Origin: a virus
Strand: one strand, 5' to 3'
Length of the DNA: 25,365 nt
IMG/VR virus record: IMGVR_UViG_3300032240_002035
Coordinates: 1 to 25,365 of that record
Below are positions 1 through 8,581 of the stretch, one piece after another. Below the pieces are notes generated by a model. It saw only the letters and a program-made list of their open reading frames with translations. It was not told where the DNA came from and made no database searches. The first letter of the stretch is position 1. Each line of letters begins with the position of its first letter. Made by a program: the position numbers and the translations under genes.

Positions 1-1442
1 ATGGAGTAACGCAAGCTGGTCAAACTGGTTATACTTTTTCATTAGCAAGTTTTAACAGTGGTACTAAAACAGTTAGAGTTGAAGTTACTGCTGGTGGTGT
101 AACAGTATTTGATGTTATGACTGTGTATGCCTTAAAAGAAGGTGACGATAGTTTAGCTGCTGGTTTAGCAAACGAAAATCAATCTGTTGTTTGTGACAAT
201 ACTGGTGCGCTTATTGGTAGCCAACCATTAAGTAGTCAGTTTGTAGTATTTAGAGGTACTACCAATATTACAATTAATAATGGTATAACCTATTCACTAA
301 TTACTAGCGGTACTAATGCAACTACCAGTGGTGTAACAGCTACAATTGATTCTAGCACAGGTGCTATTAGTGTTACTAATATAGCAGTTGCAAATACTGT
401 TTATATAATGCAAGTAGGTGTGCGTGCAACAATTGGTAGTAGTACTATTGATAAAGTATTAACTATTAATAAGTCATTAAATGGTAAGACACCTATAAAA
501 GGTACAGATTATGTAGATGGTAAAAGTACTTATACTGCTACAGTATATTTACAACAAGCTAGTCTTACACCACCAACTACTCCTGCTGGTGGTAGCTATG
601 ACTTTACAACTAACATACTCACTGCGCCTAGTGGCTGGTCAGCACCACTGCCTGCTTCTTCAAGTACTCTAACAACTTTTGCAACAACTTATACTTTTGT
701 AACCACTACACCTGGTGCTAGTGTAACAGCAACTACTTGGAGCGCACCAGTAGCCTATGTAAAAATTGGCGCAGATGGGCAACCAGGAACACCTAGTACT
801 GTACCAGGACCTAAGAGTGCAAGTGGTTACCTATACTATATAATAGCTCAAGCTTCATCTCCTGAACAACCTGGTGATGGTACATTAGGCACATATAATT
901 TTACTACTGGTATGTTTAGTAATATGGGTTACTGGTCAATATCACCTCCAGCTGCTAGTACAATGGCAACAGATACCAGTAAAAAAGCTTGGGCAATTAG
1001 ATACAGTGTAATTGAAATTAATTACAGTAGCAGTAGCCAGTCATATGTTTCGCAATCAAGTACATTTAGTCCAGCATTTGCTAGTATTACTTTTGATGGT
1101 TTAGTAACATTTACAAATAATAGTTATCAAACCTCTGCACAAGTAACTAGTACTGTTACTAGTCAAGGATATCAAACAGCTAGTCAAGTAAGTAGTACTG
1201 CTACAAGTGCTGCTAATACTGCAGTGAGTAATGCTGCCGGTAATTATGCTACTTATGACTTAAGTAATGTTACTACTATTGACGGCGGTAAGATTAAAAC
1301 TGGAAGTATTGATGCTAATCTTTTAAATATTGGTGCTAATAATGCTAGTGGTAGTAGTAGAATTGTTATTGACGGTACTAATAATACAATTAAAGTATAT
1401 AATAGTGGTGTTGCTAGGGTTGTTATTGGTAACTTAGGATAA
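1..1442 (+). CDS. Tail-tip / host-specificity protein C-terminal part (J-like), 5' partial
   Basis: The reading frame is open from the left edge (first full codon at position 3), so the Met at 117 is internal and the N-terminus lies outside the window. The visible 479 residues are rich in Thr, Ser, Gly and Asn. They include an Ig-like stretch, a segment with 'DGKSTYTATVYLQQA', a linker with collagen-like 'DGQPGTPSTVPGP', and an Ala/Ser/Thr-rich helical part. The C-terminus contains 'TIDGGKIKTGSIDAN', a motif I associate with the C-terminal region of lambda J-type tail-tip attachment proteins. The likely role is a central tail fibre or tip protein that contacts the host. The next gene starts 3 nt downstream. 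The assignment rests on motif resemblance and position; a side-fibre protein is an alternative. Confidence 0.65.
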   Translation, partial: GVTQAGQTGYTFSLASFNSGTKTVRVEVTAGGVTVFDVMTVYALKEGDDSLAAGLANENQSVVCDNTGALIGSQPLSSQFVVFRGTTNITINNGITYSLITSGTNATTSGVTATIDSSTGAISVTNIAVANTVYIMQVGVRATIGSSTIDKVLTINKSLNGKTPIKGTDYVDGKSTYTATVYLQQASLTPPTTPAGGSYDFTTNILTAPSGWSAPLPASSSTLTTFATTYTFVTTTPGASVTATTWSAPVAYVKIGADGQPGTPSTVPGPKSASGYLYYIIAQASSPEQPGDGTLGTYNFTTGMFSNMGYWSISPPAASTMATDTSKKAWAIRYSVIEINYSSSSQSYVSQSSTFSPAFASITFDGLVTFTNNSYQTSAQVTSTVTSQGYQTASQVSSTATSAANTAVSNAAGNYATYDLSNVTTIDGGKIKTGSIDANLLNIGANNASGSSRIVIDGTNNTIKVYNSGVARVVIGNLG

Positions 1443-1445
1443 TAT

Positions 1446-1796
1446 ATGTCATACGGAATGCAAATTTATGATAGTGGTAATAACTTATACTATGATAGTA
1501 CTAGTAGTGGCGGAGTATTTGTAGAAAACTTAGCACTAATGCCTACGCAAAGTTCTGCAATACGATATATAAATTATTCTCAGTTTGCTGGTAAAAAACT
1601 TATAGTAACTGGCTTATATTGTAATGATATAAGTTGGACAGTATTTGATGGTACATCAACATATAATGGAACCAGAGCAGCCTATTTAGGTAATGGGCTG
1701 CCTGGTTATCCTTATATACAATATTTAGAAACTGCTCCAGGTCTGTATAGAACAGATATGTGGAATCCCACTATACTAATGGTATTTGTAAAATGA
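1446..1796 (+). CDS. Small tail-associated protein with YG-hydrophobic-D motif
   Basis: This encodes 116 residues, starting three bases after the tail-tip gene, and its stop overlaps the next start (ATGA at 1793-1796). It begins 'MSYGMQIYDSGNNLYYDS'. The same pattern (YG, hydrophobic pair, F/Y-D, short turn, then DS) recurs at the start and around residue 180 of the next protein. It therefore appears to be a short beta-rich module used repeatedly in this tail locus. It resembles small phage tail proteins encoded downstream of J-like genes (DUF6453-type from memory, not verified). No catalytic motif is visible. A virion role is inferred from context. Confidence 0.55.
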   Translation: MSYGMQIYDSGNNLYYDSTSSGGVFVENLALMPTQSSAIRYINYSQFAGKKLIVTGLYCNDISWTVFDGTSTYNGTRAAYLGNGLPGYPYIQYLETAPGLYRTDMWNPTILMVFVK

Positions 1797-4700
1797 CATA
1801 CGGATTTAAATTTTTTAATAATACCAGTGGTGAGCTAATACTGGACGACAGTAATATAAAGCCATGGTACTTTACTGATACTACACCATATAGTCGTGGT
1901 ATTATAGGCAATAACTGGGCTAATAATTCACTAGAAACTCAGTGGAATTTTTTAAATGGTGGATTAGCTGGTATAAGCAACTTTTCTTCTGCATTTAGTA
2001 GTACAGAAACTTGGATACCATATGAACTAAAGTATGTAGCACCAAATACTACTGACTGTTTTGCTGTATTTACACTACCTAGTAGTGATAGCAATGATAT
2101 ATGGTATGCACCTAGTGAAAATGGTAGTTGGGCTCCACTCACTACCACATCACCTTATATTACTAGTACTGGTTATGGCGGATATCCAAATTTTTCTATC
2201 TATGCATTAGTACCACAAAGTTGGCTGTTTTCTAATCCCTCAACTGCACAAATTGCAGCAGTTATACCAAAAGTATATTTTTATTCAACACTACAAATAC
2301 CTAGCGGTTCTCGTGGTACTGGATATGGTATGCAGCTGTTTGATCAGAGTGGTAAATGCATGTATGATTCTGAAAAACGACACATACAAATAAAACCATA
2401 TTCTGATGCTCAAATGTATTTTCCAGATGCTTTTTATGCTAGCGGAAGTACCGTTAATGGTCAAGATACTATTAACATAATTTGGCCACAAGATATTAAT
2501 AATACAGCGTGGTGCTTTCCTAGTGCAGGAACTAATATTTATTATAAAAATACTAGTGTTTATGGTAATGTGGGATATAAATATGAATTTAAAACATTTT
2601 GGCAGTCAAGGCCTAATAGCTTATTAATTCGTAGTAAAAATATTGGTATTAAATGGTCTACAATAACTGACTCATATGCCCTAAGCACTATTACTGATAA
2701 TCAATACACAATATTAAATCGTGGACTAGAAAATTATAATGGCAGTACACTATCTACTAGAGCATTAACTATTGATAGCACTGGATTTGATACTGGATAT
2801 ACAACACAACAATTTCCAGCTAGTTACAGAATTACGGTAAATGCCGCTTCTGTTAATGAACATCAAAACTTTTTTGATACTGATATTGTATTTACTGTAT
2901 ACGCATACGGCAGTTCAAATAGTAATGCTATTTTAAACTATACACTATCAGGTACTGGTATAACTGGTAATGATTTTAGTTATATTGATGATGGTAATCG
3001 TCACCCGCCTAGTGCCGCAGCATCTACTAGTGGCTATGTTACACTAGAAAATGGCGTAGGTACAATTACGATACGTCCCAAAGATGATAAGGTATTAGAG
3101 GGCACAGAAACTTTAACTATGAGATTAGACAGTTATAATAATGTTAGTGCTAGTATTAATATTACGGAGCGTAAAACTTATGTATTAAGTTGGGTTACTA
3201 CTCCAACGGATGGGTATAAATTTAATGAAGGCACACAAGTAACTGTTAGACTAACTACTGAAAATGTACCTAATAATACACAAATAGCATATTCAATACT
3301 ACCGTATCCTGGCTATGTAGCTGGGCAGCCAGATGCTAGCGACTTTACTAATAATAGTACTACTGGATATTTTACAGTACAAACTGTAGGTAATGCAAGT
3401 ACTGGTACAGCAGACGCAACTTTTACTATTAAATTTGACGGCATAACTGAAGGTGCAGAAAGATTTTACGTAGTATTGCCAACTATTGATTCTAGTTATC
3501 AAAACATTTACCTAATGGGTGAGATACAGGACGCAGCACCATACTTTAATATTATGGCAACTGGTGGAACTTATACTGGAGATGTATATTTAAGTGAAGA
3601 TAATACTTATACTTTTCTTGTGTATACCAATGCACCTGCAGGTACTACAATATATCCTGTTATTGTAAGTCCATTAACAGCTAGTAATGCAGACTTTTCA
3701 GCAACTTGGTTTAATCAAACTACTGGTGTTAATAGTGGTGTTCAAGTTGGTGCTTTTGGTTTTGCAGCAGTACAGTTTACTGTTGTAGCGGATCAAAAAA
3801 CAGAAGATACAGAATATTTTACTTTTGCAATTGATTACCCAAGTCTAGGTACTAGGGCGGCCACATATCCTGGATTAATATATATTGCGGATACTTCGAA
3901 AACACCTACTACGTATGCAATATCACCAAGTGTACTTACAGTTAAAGAAGGTAGTAATGTAACTTGGACTATTACAACTACTGGTGTACCAGATAATACT
4001 TACTTATTTTGGAAAAATAATGGTACAACTGATGCCAGTGATTTCACTGACAATATAAATTACGATAGTATTGCTATAATTAATAATACTGCTACAATAA
4101 CTAAAACACTGATTAATGATGCACCAGATAGCGGTGAAAGTATTATAATAGCACTGTATGTTTCATCGATAGCAACAACTGCATTAGCTACATCCAGTAC
4201 AGTTACTACATATGAGCCTAGTTATTCACTAACAGTTAATACATCTGCAGCAGCTGGAGGCAGTACGTATATTAATGTTAATGAAGGTACTACTATATAT
4301 TTTTGGGTAGATGGTACAAATGCTGCCAATAGTTCGATTAGTTATACTTATGCTTATTGGATAGGAACTAATATAACTCAAAGTGATTTTACTGGTTCTG
4401 ATATAAATGGTGGTACAATAACTTTAAATAGTAATGGTAATGGGTATATAACTTGTGCAATTACTAATGATTTAACAACAGATGGCACTAAATATTTTGC
4501 GTTTAGAGTTAATGATGGATATAGATATAGTAACTATGTATATGTAAGTATAAATGATACTAGCTTAACTCCTGTATATAATGAATCATTGAGCCTTAGT
4601 AAATCTGCAGTAGCTTACAATGATACATTTAATATTTATATTACTAATGCTATGCCTGGGGATGGGGTATCGTATTCTACGGATGGTACTACCTATACCT

Positions 4701-5665
4701 ATTTAACTACAGTTTTATCAGACGGCACACTAACCTTTTATAATGTTGGTGCAGGATATACTCCAGGAACTTATACATTATATATAAAATTTAGTAGTAA
4801 TGGACACATTAGAACAGCTAATTGGACAGTATGGCCCTATAGTGGAACTGTATTAAGTGCATATTGTTTAAGTTATGGCAACGCACCTTATACATATCGT
4901 CAAGTTATAGCTGATGGAAATGGTGGCAGCACTAATAGCGATACTAACAATAGCACAAACTGCGGAGTACCTGCAGCAGGAACTGTACTAAGTTCTAGTT
5001 GTATCTATGGGTATGGAGTATCTCCTTATACACTGCGCCAAGTTATAGCAAATGGTAGTGGTGGTAGCACTAATAGTGACACTAATAATAGTCCTAGTTG
5101 TGGTGTACCTGCGGCAGGAACGGTATTAAACTCATACTGTGTATATGGATACGGTGTATCACCTTATACATATCGTCAAGTTATAGCAGATGGTAGTGGT
5201 GGTAGCTATAATAGTGATACTAATAATAGTACCACTTGTGGATATACTCCACCTGCGGCAGGAACTGTACTAAGTTCTAGTTGTATCTATGGATACGGTG
5301 TATCACCTTATACATACCGTCAAGTTATAGCAGATGGTAGTGGTGGTAGTTATAATAGCGATACCAATAATAGTGCAAATTGCGGATATACTCCACCAGC
5401 TACTCCACCTAGTGGGTATTTGGGTGTTTATGGAGACTCAACTTATATTACTGTATATTGGGGTACTAGCAATGCTACTAGTGTTTCTTGGAGTGGTTAT
5501 TTAACTAATACGGCAACCAGTGGTAGTCAAACATTTGATGGTACTGGTGGTGCTTTTTATGGAGCCAGTTTTAGTCTTACAATGTACATATATGGTCCTG
5601 GTGGAAGTACTTCTAGATCAGTATACATACCTCCTATTACTGGATTCTTCTATGTAACAGCATAA
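1793..5665 (+). CDS. Giant modular tail protein: YG-motif heads, Calx-beta-like repeats, Cys-rich C-terminal repeats
   Basis: I chose ATG 1793 (1290 aa) because it forms an ATGA overlap with the previous stop; a GTG at 1760 would add 11 residues. The N-terminus 'MTYGFKFFNNTSGELILDDS' and a second copy near residue 180 ('YGMQLFDQSGKCMYDS') match the preceding small protein. Residues about 350-925 contain roughly five consecutive Calx-beta-like beta-sandwich modules. Each has an early 'V-x-E-G' strand, a 'DF' after a Gly-rich turn, and a late 'D-x-x-x-E-G-x-E' strand. Residues about 1018-1202 hold four Cys-containing repeats, followed by an Ig-like end domain. Calx-beta and Ig-like modules are common in adhesive surface proteins, so a host-binding or decoration role is likely. 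It is followed by a strong terminator. Confidence 0.7.
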   Translation: MTYGFKFFNNTSGELILDDSNIKPWYFTDTTPYSRGIIGNNWANNSLETQWNFLNGGLAGISNFSSAFSSTETWIPYELKYVAPNTTDCFAVFTLPSSDSNDIWYAPSENGSWAPLTTTSPYITSTGYGGYPNFSIYALVPQSWLFSNPSTAQIAAVIPKVYFYSTLQIPSGSRGTGYGMQLFDQSGKCMYDSEKRHIQIKPYSDAQMYFPDAFYASGSTVNGQDTINIIWPQDINNTAWCFPSAGTNIYYKNTSVYGNVGYKYEFKTFWQSRPNSLLIRSKNIGIKWSTITDSYALSTITDNQYTILNRGLENYNGSTLSTRALTIDSTGFDTGYTTQQFPASYRITVNAASVNEHQNFFDTDIVFTVYAYGSSNSNAILNYTLSGTGITGNDFSYIDDGNRHPPSAAASTSGYVTLENGVGTITIRPKDDKVLEGTETLTMRLDSYNNVSASINITERKTYVLSWVTTPTDGYKFNEGTQVTVRLTTENVPNNTQIAYSILPYPGYVAGQPDASDFTNNSTTGYFTVQTVGNASTGTADATFTIKFDGITEGAERFYVVLPTIDSSYQNIYLMGEIQDAAPYFNIMATGGTYTGDVYLSEDNTYTFLVYTNAPAGTTIYPVIVSPLTASNADFSATWFNQTTGVNSGVQVGAFGFAAVQFTVVADQKTEDTEYFTFAIDYPSLGTRAATYPGLIYIADTSKTPTTYAISPSVLTVKEGSNVTWTITTTGVPDNTYLFWKNNGTTDASDFTDNINYDSIAIINNTATITKTLINDAPDSGESIIIALYVSSIATTALATSSTVTTYEPSYSLTVNTSAAAGGSTYINVNEGTTIYFWVDGTNAANSSISYTYAYWIGTNITQSDFTGSDINGGTITLNSNGNGYITCAITNDLTTDGTKYFAFRVNDGYRYSNYVYVSINDTSLTPVYNESLSLSKSAVAYNDTFNIYITNAMPGDGVSYSTDGTTYTYLTTVLSDGTLTFYNVGAGYTPGTYTLYIKFSSNGHIRTANWTVWPYSGTVLSAYCLSYGNAPYTYRQVIADGNGGSTNSDTNNSTNCGVPAAGTVLSSSCIYGYGVSPYTLRQVIANGSGGSTNSDTNNSPSCGVPAAGTVLNSYCVYGYGVSPYTYRQVIADGSGGSYNSDTNNSTTCGYTPPAAGTVLSSSCIYGYGVSPYTYRQVIADGSGGSYNSDTNNSANCGYTPPATPPSGYLGVYGDSTYITVYWGTSNATSVSWSGYLTNTATSGSQTFDGTGGAFYGASFSLTMYIYGPGGSTSRSVYIPPITGFFYVTA
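4844..5398 (+). repeat. Four in-frame tandem repeats of 45-48 codons with a conserved Cys pair
   Basis: Repeat units begin at about 4844, 4979, 5117 and 5261. Each unit reads G-T-V-L-x-S-x-C, Y-G-x-(G)-x-x-P-Y-T, RQVIA-(D/N)-G-x-GGS, NSDTNNS and then CG, so each carries two cysteines. Units 2 and 4 share a run of more than 30 identical bases beginning GGAACTGTACTAAGTTCTAG, which indicates recent duplication or gene conversion. Unit lengths of 135, 138 and 144 bases keep the frame. This module type recurs in phage structural proteins. Confidence 0.85.
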
Positions 5666-5676
5666 TTGATTTAAAT

Positions 5677-5692
5677 AATTAACTAGTTAATT
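5677..5692. repeat. Perfect 16-bp palindrome AATTAACTAGTTAATT
   Basis: The sequence equals its own reverse complement. It lies 11 bases after the stop of the giant tail gene and just upstream of the terminator stem. It could be a weak first hairpin of a tandem terminator or a protein-binding site. AT-rich palindromes of this size also occur by chance, so no function is assigned. Confidence 0.5.
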
Positions 5693-5701
5693 CTAAAATT
5701 T

Positions 5702-5738
5702 AATACCCTGTCCAAACTTATGGGCAGGGTATTTTTTT
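5702..5738 (+). terminator. Strong Rho-independent terminator
   Basis: The stem AATACCCTGTCC (5702-5713) pairs with GGGCAGGGTATT (5722-5733), with one G-T wobble, an 8-nt loop and a T run to 5738. It lies 36 nt after the stop of the 1290-aa tail gene and just before a consensus promoter. It therefore separates two transcription units inside the structural gene cluster. Confidence 0.92.
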
Positions 5739-5741
5739 GCA

Positions 5742-5770
5742 TTGACAACACCCAACCCTTATGGTATAAT
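5742..5770 (+). promoter_or_regulatory. Full-consensus sigma70-type promoter (TTGACA - 17 bp - TATAAT)
   Basis: TTGACA at 5742-5747 and TATAAT at 5765-5770 are separated by exactly 17 bp. Both hexamers match the bacterial housekeeping consensus perfectly. Transcription should start near 5777 and run into the fibre gene cluster starting at 5893. A full-consensus promoter immediately behind a strong terminator means this cluster can be read by unmodified host polymerase, independently of upstream transcription. Confidence 0.9.
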
Positions 5771-5821
5771 ATATCAAAATGTGAGAAAAAGTTCAGAATT
5801 TTTTCGTTTAAGGAATTAACT

Positions 5822-5830
5822 ATGCTATAA
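5822..5830 (+). other. Minimal two-codon ORF (ATG CTA TAA) behind an ideal Shine-Dalgarno
   Basis: AAGGA (5810-5814) lies 7 nt upstream of ATG, followed by a single Leu codon and a stop. Such minigenes are known from phage lambda (the bar transcripts), where translation of a dipeptide can deplete a tRNA. Whether this one is translated is unknown; a 9-base ORF can arise by chance. Confidence 0.3.
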
Positions 5831-5855
5831 AGGTATTTTGCCTATTTAGAATAAG

Positions 5856-5876
5856 TTATTATAACAGTTATAATAA
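5856..5876. repeat. Perfect 10-bp inverted repeat with 1-nt centre in the leader
   Basis: TTATTATAAC (5856-5865) and GTTATAATAA (5867-5876) are exact reverse complements around a single A. A one-base centre suits a dimeric protein-binding site better than an RNA hairpin. The 3' end of the repeat touches the ribosome-binding site of the gene at 5893, so a protein or structure here could control translation or transcription. Confidence 0.55.
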
Positions 5877-5892
5877 AAGGTGGTATCATATA

Positions 5893-6483
5893 ATGCAACC
5901 AGCAAAACTTAATTATAAAATTTATCAAGGCAGCACCTTTCAAGAGACATATCGTTGGGAATCAGAAACCAAAGTATATGCTCCAATTTTAGCAATTGCT
6001 AAAAGTGCTCCTTGCGTGATTACAACTACATCACCACACACATTGCCTGTAGGATGGCGATTTAAGGTAGCTGGTGGTGGTATGAAAGAATTATATCCAA
6101 CTTCAGATACTTATCATCTTGCAACAGGTACTACTTCAAACACTATAACTATAAATCAAGTTAATAGTTTAGCTTACACTGCATATACTAGCAATGGAGT
6201 TATTGAATATAATCAACCTGTTGATTTAGCAAACTATAATGCTAGAATGCAAATTCGCGAAACAGTTGATAGTCCTACCGTAATTTACGAAGCAACTAGT
6301 GCGAGTGGACAGATTGTGTTAAACAACACATCCAAAACCATTACAATTACGATCTTAGGCAATATTACACAAACATTTAATTTTAGTACTGCCGTATATT
6401 CAGTAGAATTATTTGATAGTGCTAATAATGTATTGAGTTTTTTGGTAGGCAATTTAACCTTAGTTCCTGAGGTGACAAGATGA
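5893..6483 (+). CDS. Virion/tail-fibre network protein, N-terminal BppU-like type
   Basis: This encodes 196 residues and is the first gene of the operon driven from 5742. It starts 'MQPAKLNYKIYQGSTFQETYRW', the pattern of phage structural proteins that begin with a beta-strand, 'I-x-Q-G-x-T-F' and an aromatic strand. A second half starts 'VDLANYNARMQIRETVDSPTVIYEA', the usual 'DLTGYxARMQIR' strand pair, and the protein ends in a beta strand. Homologous proteins typically sit upstream of fibre genes in phages with similar clusters. The stop overlaps the next ATG (ATGA at 6480-6483). It is likely a small structural connector; the exact place in the virion is unknown. Confidence 0.6.
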   Translation: MQPAKLNYKIYQGSTFQETYRWESETKVYAPILAIAKSAPCVITTTSPHTLPVGWRFKVAGGGMKELYPTSDTYHLATGTTSNTITINQVNSLAYTAYTSNGVIEYNQPVDLANYNARMQIRETVDSPTVIYEATSASGQIVLNNTSKTITITILGNITQTFNFSTAVYSVELFDSANNVLSFLVGNLTLVPEVTR

Positions 6484-6746
6484 CAGATACTGTAGTAGTT
6501 CAATCTAATGATACAGCAATTATACAGCCCCAAGTAGTTAATCAAGTTGTTACTGAAGAAAAGGGAACAACACTTATTGTTACTGGCATGATGGGACCCC
6601 CAACCGTTAATTCTATAACCAATAGCGGTGATATTGACATCTCAAATTTGCAAAGTGGCAGTATGTTAGTATACAATACTACAACAAACAGATGGGTGGC
6701 TACTAAGCTATTAGATCAGCAAACGATTGAAGCTGGTCAATTTTAA
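6480..6746 (+). CDS. Small structural protein with GPP linker
   Basis: This encodes 88 residues, translationally coupled to the previous gene through an ATGA overlap. The N-terminal half is beta-rich ('[16 protein letters not shown]'), followed by a 'TGMMGPP' turn. The C-terminal half contains '[19 protein letters not shown]', a strand-turn-strand pattern common in phage fibre-associated proteins, and the protein ends 'IEAGQF'. The following gene begins 11 nt later with its own AAGGA-type ribosome-binding site. No enzymatic signature is seen; it probably belongs to the fibre network. Confidence 0.55.
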   Translation: MTDTVVVQSNDTAIIQPQVVNQVVTEEKGTTLIVTGMMGPPTVNSITNSGDIDISNLQSGSMLVYNTTTNRWVATKLLDQQTIEAGQF

Positions 6747-6757
6747 AGGATAATAAT

Positions 6758-8095
6758 ATGGCATCGTTTTTAAAGATTAAACGCAGTGATACTAGCGGAA
6801 ACCCAGCCGTATTAGGAGCTGGTGAGTTAGCATACTCTGGTTTAGCAGACAATGGATCAAATGGTGGTGACAGACTGTACGTTGGTATGGGTACTGAAAC
6901 TGCTGGTAATGCAGTAAATCACGTTATTATTGGTGGTAAGCGCTATACCGACATGGTTGACGCAGCTACTGATCAAAATACCATTTCCACACTAGTCAAA
7001 CGTGATTCAAATGGTGATTTTAGTGCTAGAAATATTACTGCTACACTGTTAGGCAATGCTAGCACAGCAACTAAATGGTTAAATGCTCGCACAATTAGCT
7101 TAACTGGTGACGCTACCGCAACTTTTAGTGGTGTAGATGGATCGGCCAATGTCAGCACAGCAATCACACTAGCAAATACTGCAGTAACCGCAGGCAGTTA
7201 TGGTTCAGCTACTAGTATTCCAACTTTTACGGTTGATAGTAAGGGTAGACTAACTGCAGCAGGTAGCGTAAATGTTGCTACTAATTTAACTATTAAGGGC
7301 AATACTGGTTTAACTACTGATACAGTTAGTTTGTTAACAGATACCTTAAATATTGTTGGTGGCGTTGGAGTTAGTACTGTTTTAACAGATAACACAATTA
7401 CTATTAACTTACCGCAAGCATTGGCAACTACATCGAATGTTACTTTTAATGATGTAACTGTAGGCGGTACACTGTACAGCAATGATATTACAGCTAGTAG
7501 TATTAGTATCGATGGTAATGCATCAATTACTGGTAACTTAACAGTATTAGGTACTGTTACTACAGTTAATTCAACTACTGTAGCAATTGGTGACAAAAAT
7601 ATTGAGTTGGCTAAAGATGCTACTAGTGCAGCAATGGCAGATGGTGGTGGTTTGACTGTAAAAGGTCCTGCTACTGCAGCTACCTTAACATATTCAAGTG
7701 GCGATGACCGCTGGAACTTTAACAAAGATTTAAATGTTGCAAATGTTTATGCTGAGTTGGTAGGTAATGCTAGTACAGCTACAAAGTGGAAAACAGCACG
7801 TAACTTATCATTAACTGGTGATGCAACTGCAACATTGACTAGTGTGGATGGTTCGGCAGCAGTATCAGCAGCACTTACATTAGCTACAGTAAATGCAAAT
7901 ATTGGTAACTTTGGTGATAGTGTAACAGTTCCTACCGTTACAGTTAATGCAAAAGGTTTGGTAACCGCTGTAACACAAACAGCAATTCCTTATGCTAGTA
8001 CTACAGTCAAAGGTTTAGCAAGTTTTGATAATACACAATTTACAGTAACTAACGGTGCAGTGTATTTATCGACTGTTGATGCTGGTACTTACTAA
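6758..8095 (+). CDS. Tail fibre protein with duplicated GDATAT modules
   Basis: This encodes 445 residues. The N-terminus '[27 protein letters not shown]' is the widespread phage fibre N-terminal motif (K-R-S, then G-E-L-A-Y). Two copies of a module '[11 protein letters not shown]' followed by 'LTGDATAT' and 'VDGSA' start near residues 97 and 332. Each is followed by 'T-V-(D/N)-(S/A)-KG-(R/L)-(L/V)-TA'. The middle segment resembles the '[18 protein letters not shown]' strand found in T4-like short or long tail fibre proteins. The likely product is a trimeric beta-structured fibre. The ribosome-binding site AAGGATAATA lies upstream of the ATG. The C-terminus lacks a recognisable autocleaving peptidase domain. 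Confidence 0.75.
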   Translation: MASFLKIKRSDTSGNPAVLGAGELAYSGLADNGSNGGDRLYVGMGTETAGNAVNHVIIGGKRYTDMVDAATDQNTISTLVKRDSNGDFSARNITATLLGNASTATKWLNARTISLTGDATATFSGVDGSANVSTAITLANTAVTAGSYGSATSIPTFTVDSKGRLTAAGSVNVATNLTIKGNTGLTTDTVSLLTDTLNIVGGVGVSTVLTDNTITINLPQALATTSNVTFNDVTVGGTLYSNDITASSISIDGNASITGNLTVLGTVTTVNSTTVAIGDKNIELAKDATSAAMADGGGLTVKGPATAATLTYSSGDDRWNFNKDLNVANVYAELVGNASTATKWKTARNLSLTGDATATLTSVDGSAAVSAALTLATVNANIGNFGDSVTVPTVTVNAKGLVTAVTQTAIPYASTTVKGLASFDNTQFTVTNGAVYLSTVDAGTY

Positions 8096-8110
8096 TATAA
8101 AAGGAACTGT

Positions 8111-8578
8111 ATGTCAACACTATTTAAATTAAAACGAAGTGCAGTTCCTAATAAAATACCATTACCTGGTGATTTAGATTATGGTGAAATAGCCATAAAT
8201 TATCAAGATGGTATCATCTACTATAAAAAACCAGATGGTACTATTGCTGCAATGGGTGGAGGTAGTAGTGGCGGTGGTGGTTCCACAGGCAGAACAATTA
8301 CAGAATTTACTGCCACCAGTAATCAAACTACTTTTACACTAACTGGCGGATATGTTCCAGGTTTTATAGATGTTATTTTAAATGGTAGTCAGTTATCTAA
8401 TTCAGATTTTACTGCTACGGACGGAACTACTGTAGTTTTACAACAAGGTTGCACAGTAAGCGATGTTGTAAGATTGGTAGCATATAATGCGGTAAGTTTA
8501 GCTAATACTTATAGAAAGTCAGAAGTAGACTCACTAGTTAATGAAACAGCCATTGTTATGGCTATTGCACTGGGATAA
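8111..8578 (+). CDS. Short fibre / structural protein with KRS-GE-A N-terminus and Gly linker
   Basis: This encodes 155 residues preceded by AAAGGAACTGT-ATG. Residues 1-45 ('MSTLFKLKRSAVPNK', then 'LDYGEIAINYQDG', 'IYYKKPDG') match the N-terminal attachment motif seen in many phage fibre and tropism-determinant proteins. It is a paralogue of the first 40 residues of the upstream fibre. A Gly/Ser linker (near residues 49-59) leads to a beta-sandwich-like segment with 'GFIDVILNGSQL', a common phage fibre fold strand. It is probably a small head-binding or collar fibre. Function is inferred from N-terminal resemblance and gene order. Confidence 0.65.
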   Translation: MSTLFKLKRSAVPNKIPLPGDLDYGEIAINYQDGIIYYKKPDGTIAAMGGGSSGGGGSTGRTITEFTATSNQTTFTLTGGYVPGFIDVILNGSQLSNSDFTATDGTTVVLQQGCTVSDVVRLVAYNAVSLANTYRKSEVDSLVNETAIVMAIALG

Positions 8579-8581
8579 TCT

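Larger units (their letters stand above)
5771..5892 (+). promoter_or_regulatory. Structured 5' leader of the fibre operon
   Basis: The leader is about 115 nt from the predicted start near 5777 to ATG 5893. It contains a short hairpin (GAAAAA at 5785-5790 with TTTTTC at 5800-5805), a Shine-Dalgarno AAGGA (5810-5814) in front of a two-codon ORF, and a perfect 10-bp inverted repeat (5856-5876). A ribosome-binding site (AAAGGTGG at 5876-5883) precedes the first gene. No known riboswitch class is recognised. Confidence 0.5.

Noticed and set aside
4844-5398. CRISPR-like or diversity-generating variable repeat
   Set aside because: Repeats are long, in-frame and coding, without unique spacers. No reverse transcriptase or template repeat is seen in the window.
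7198-7725. 175-aa minus-strand open frame opposite the 445-aa fibre
   Set aside because: Low-complexity Val/Leu/Pro product, complement of Thr/Asn/Gly-rich fibre codons; no promoter or ribosome-binding site.
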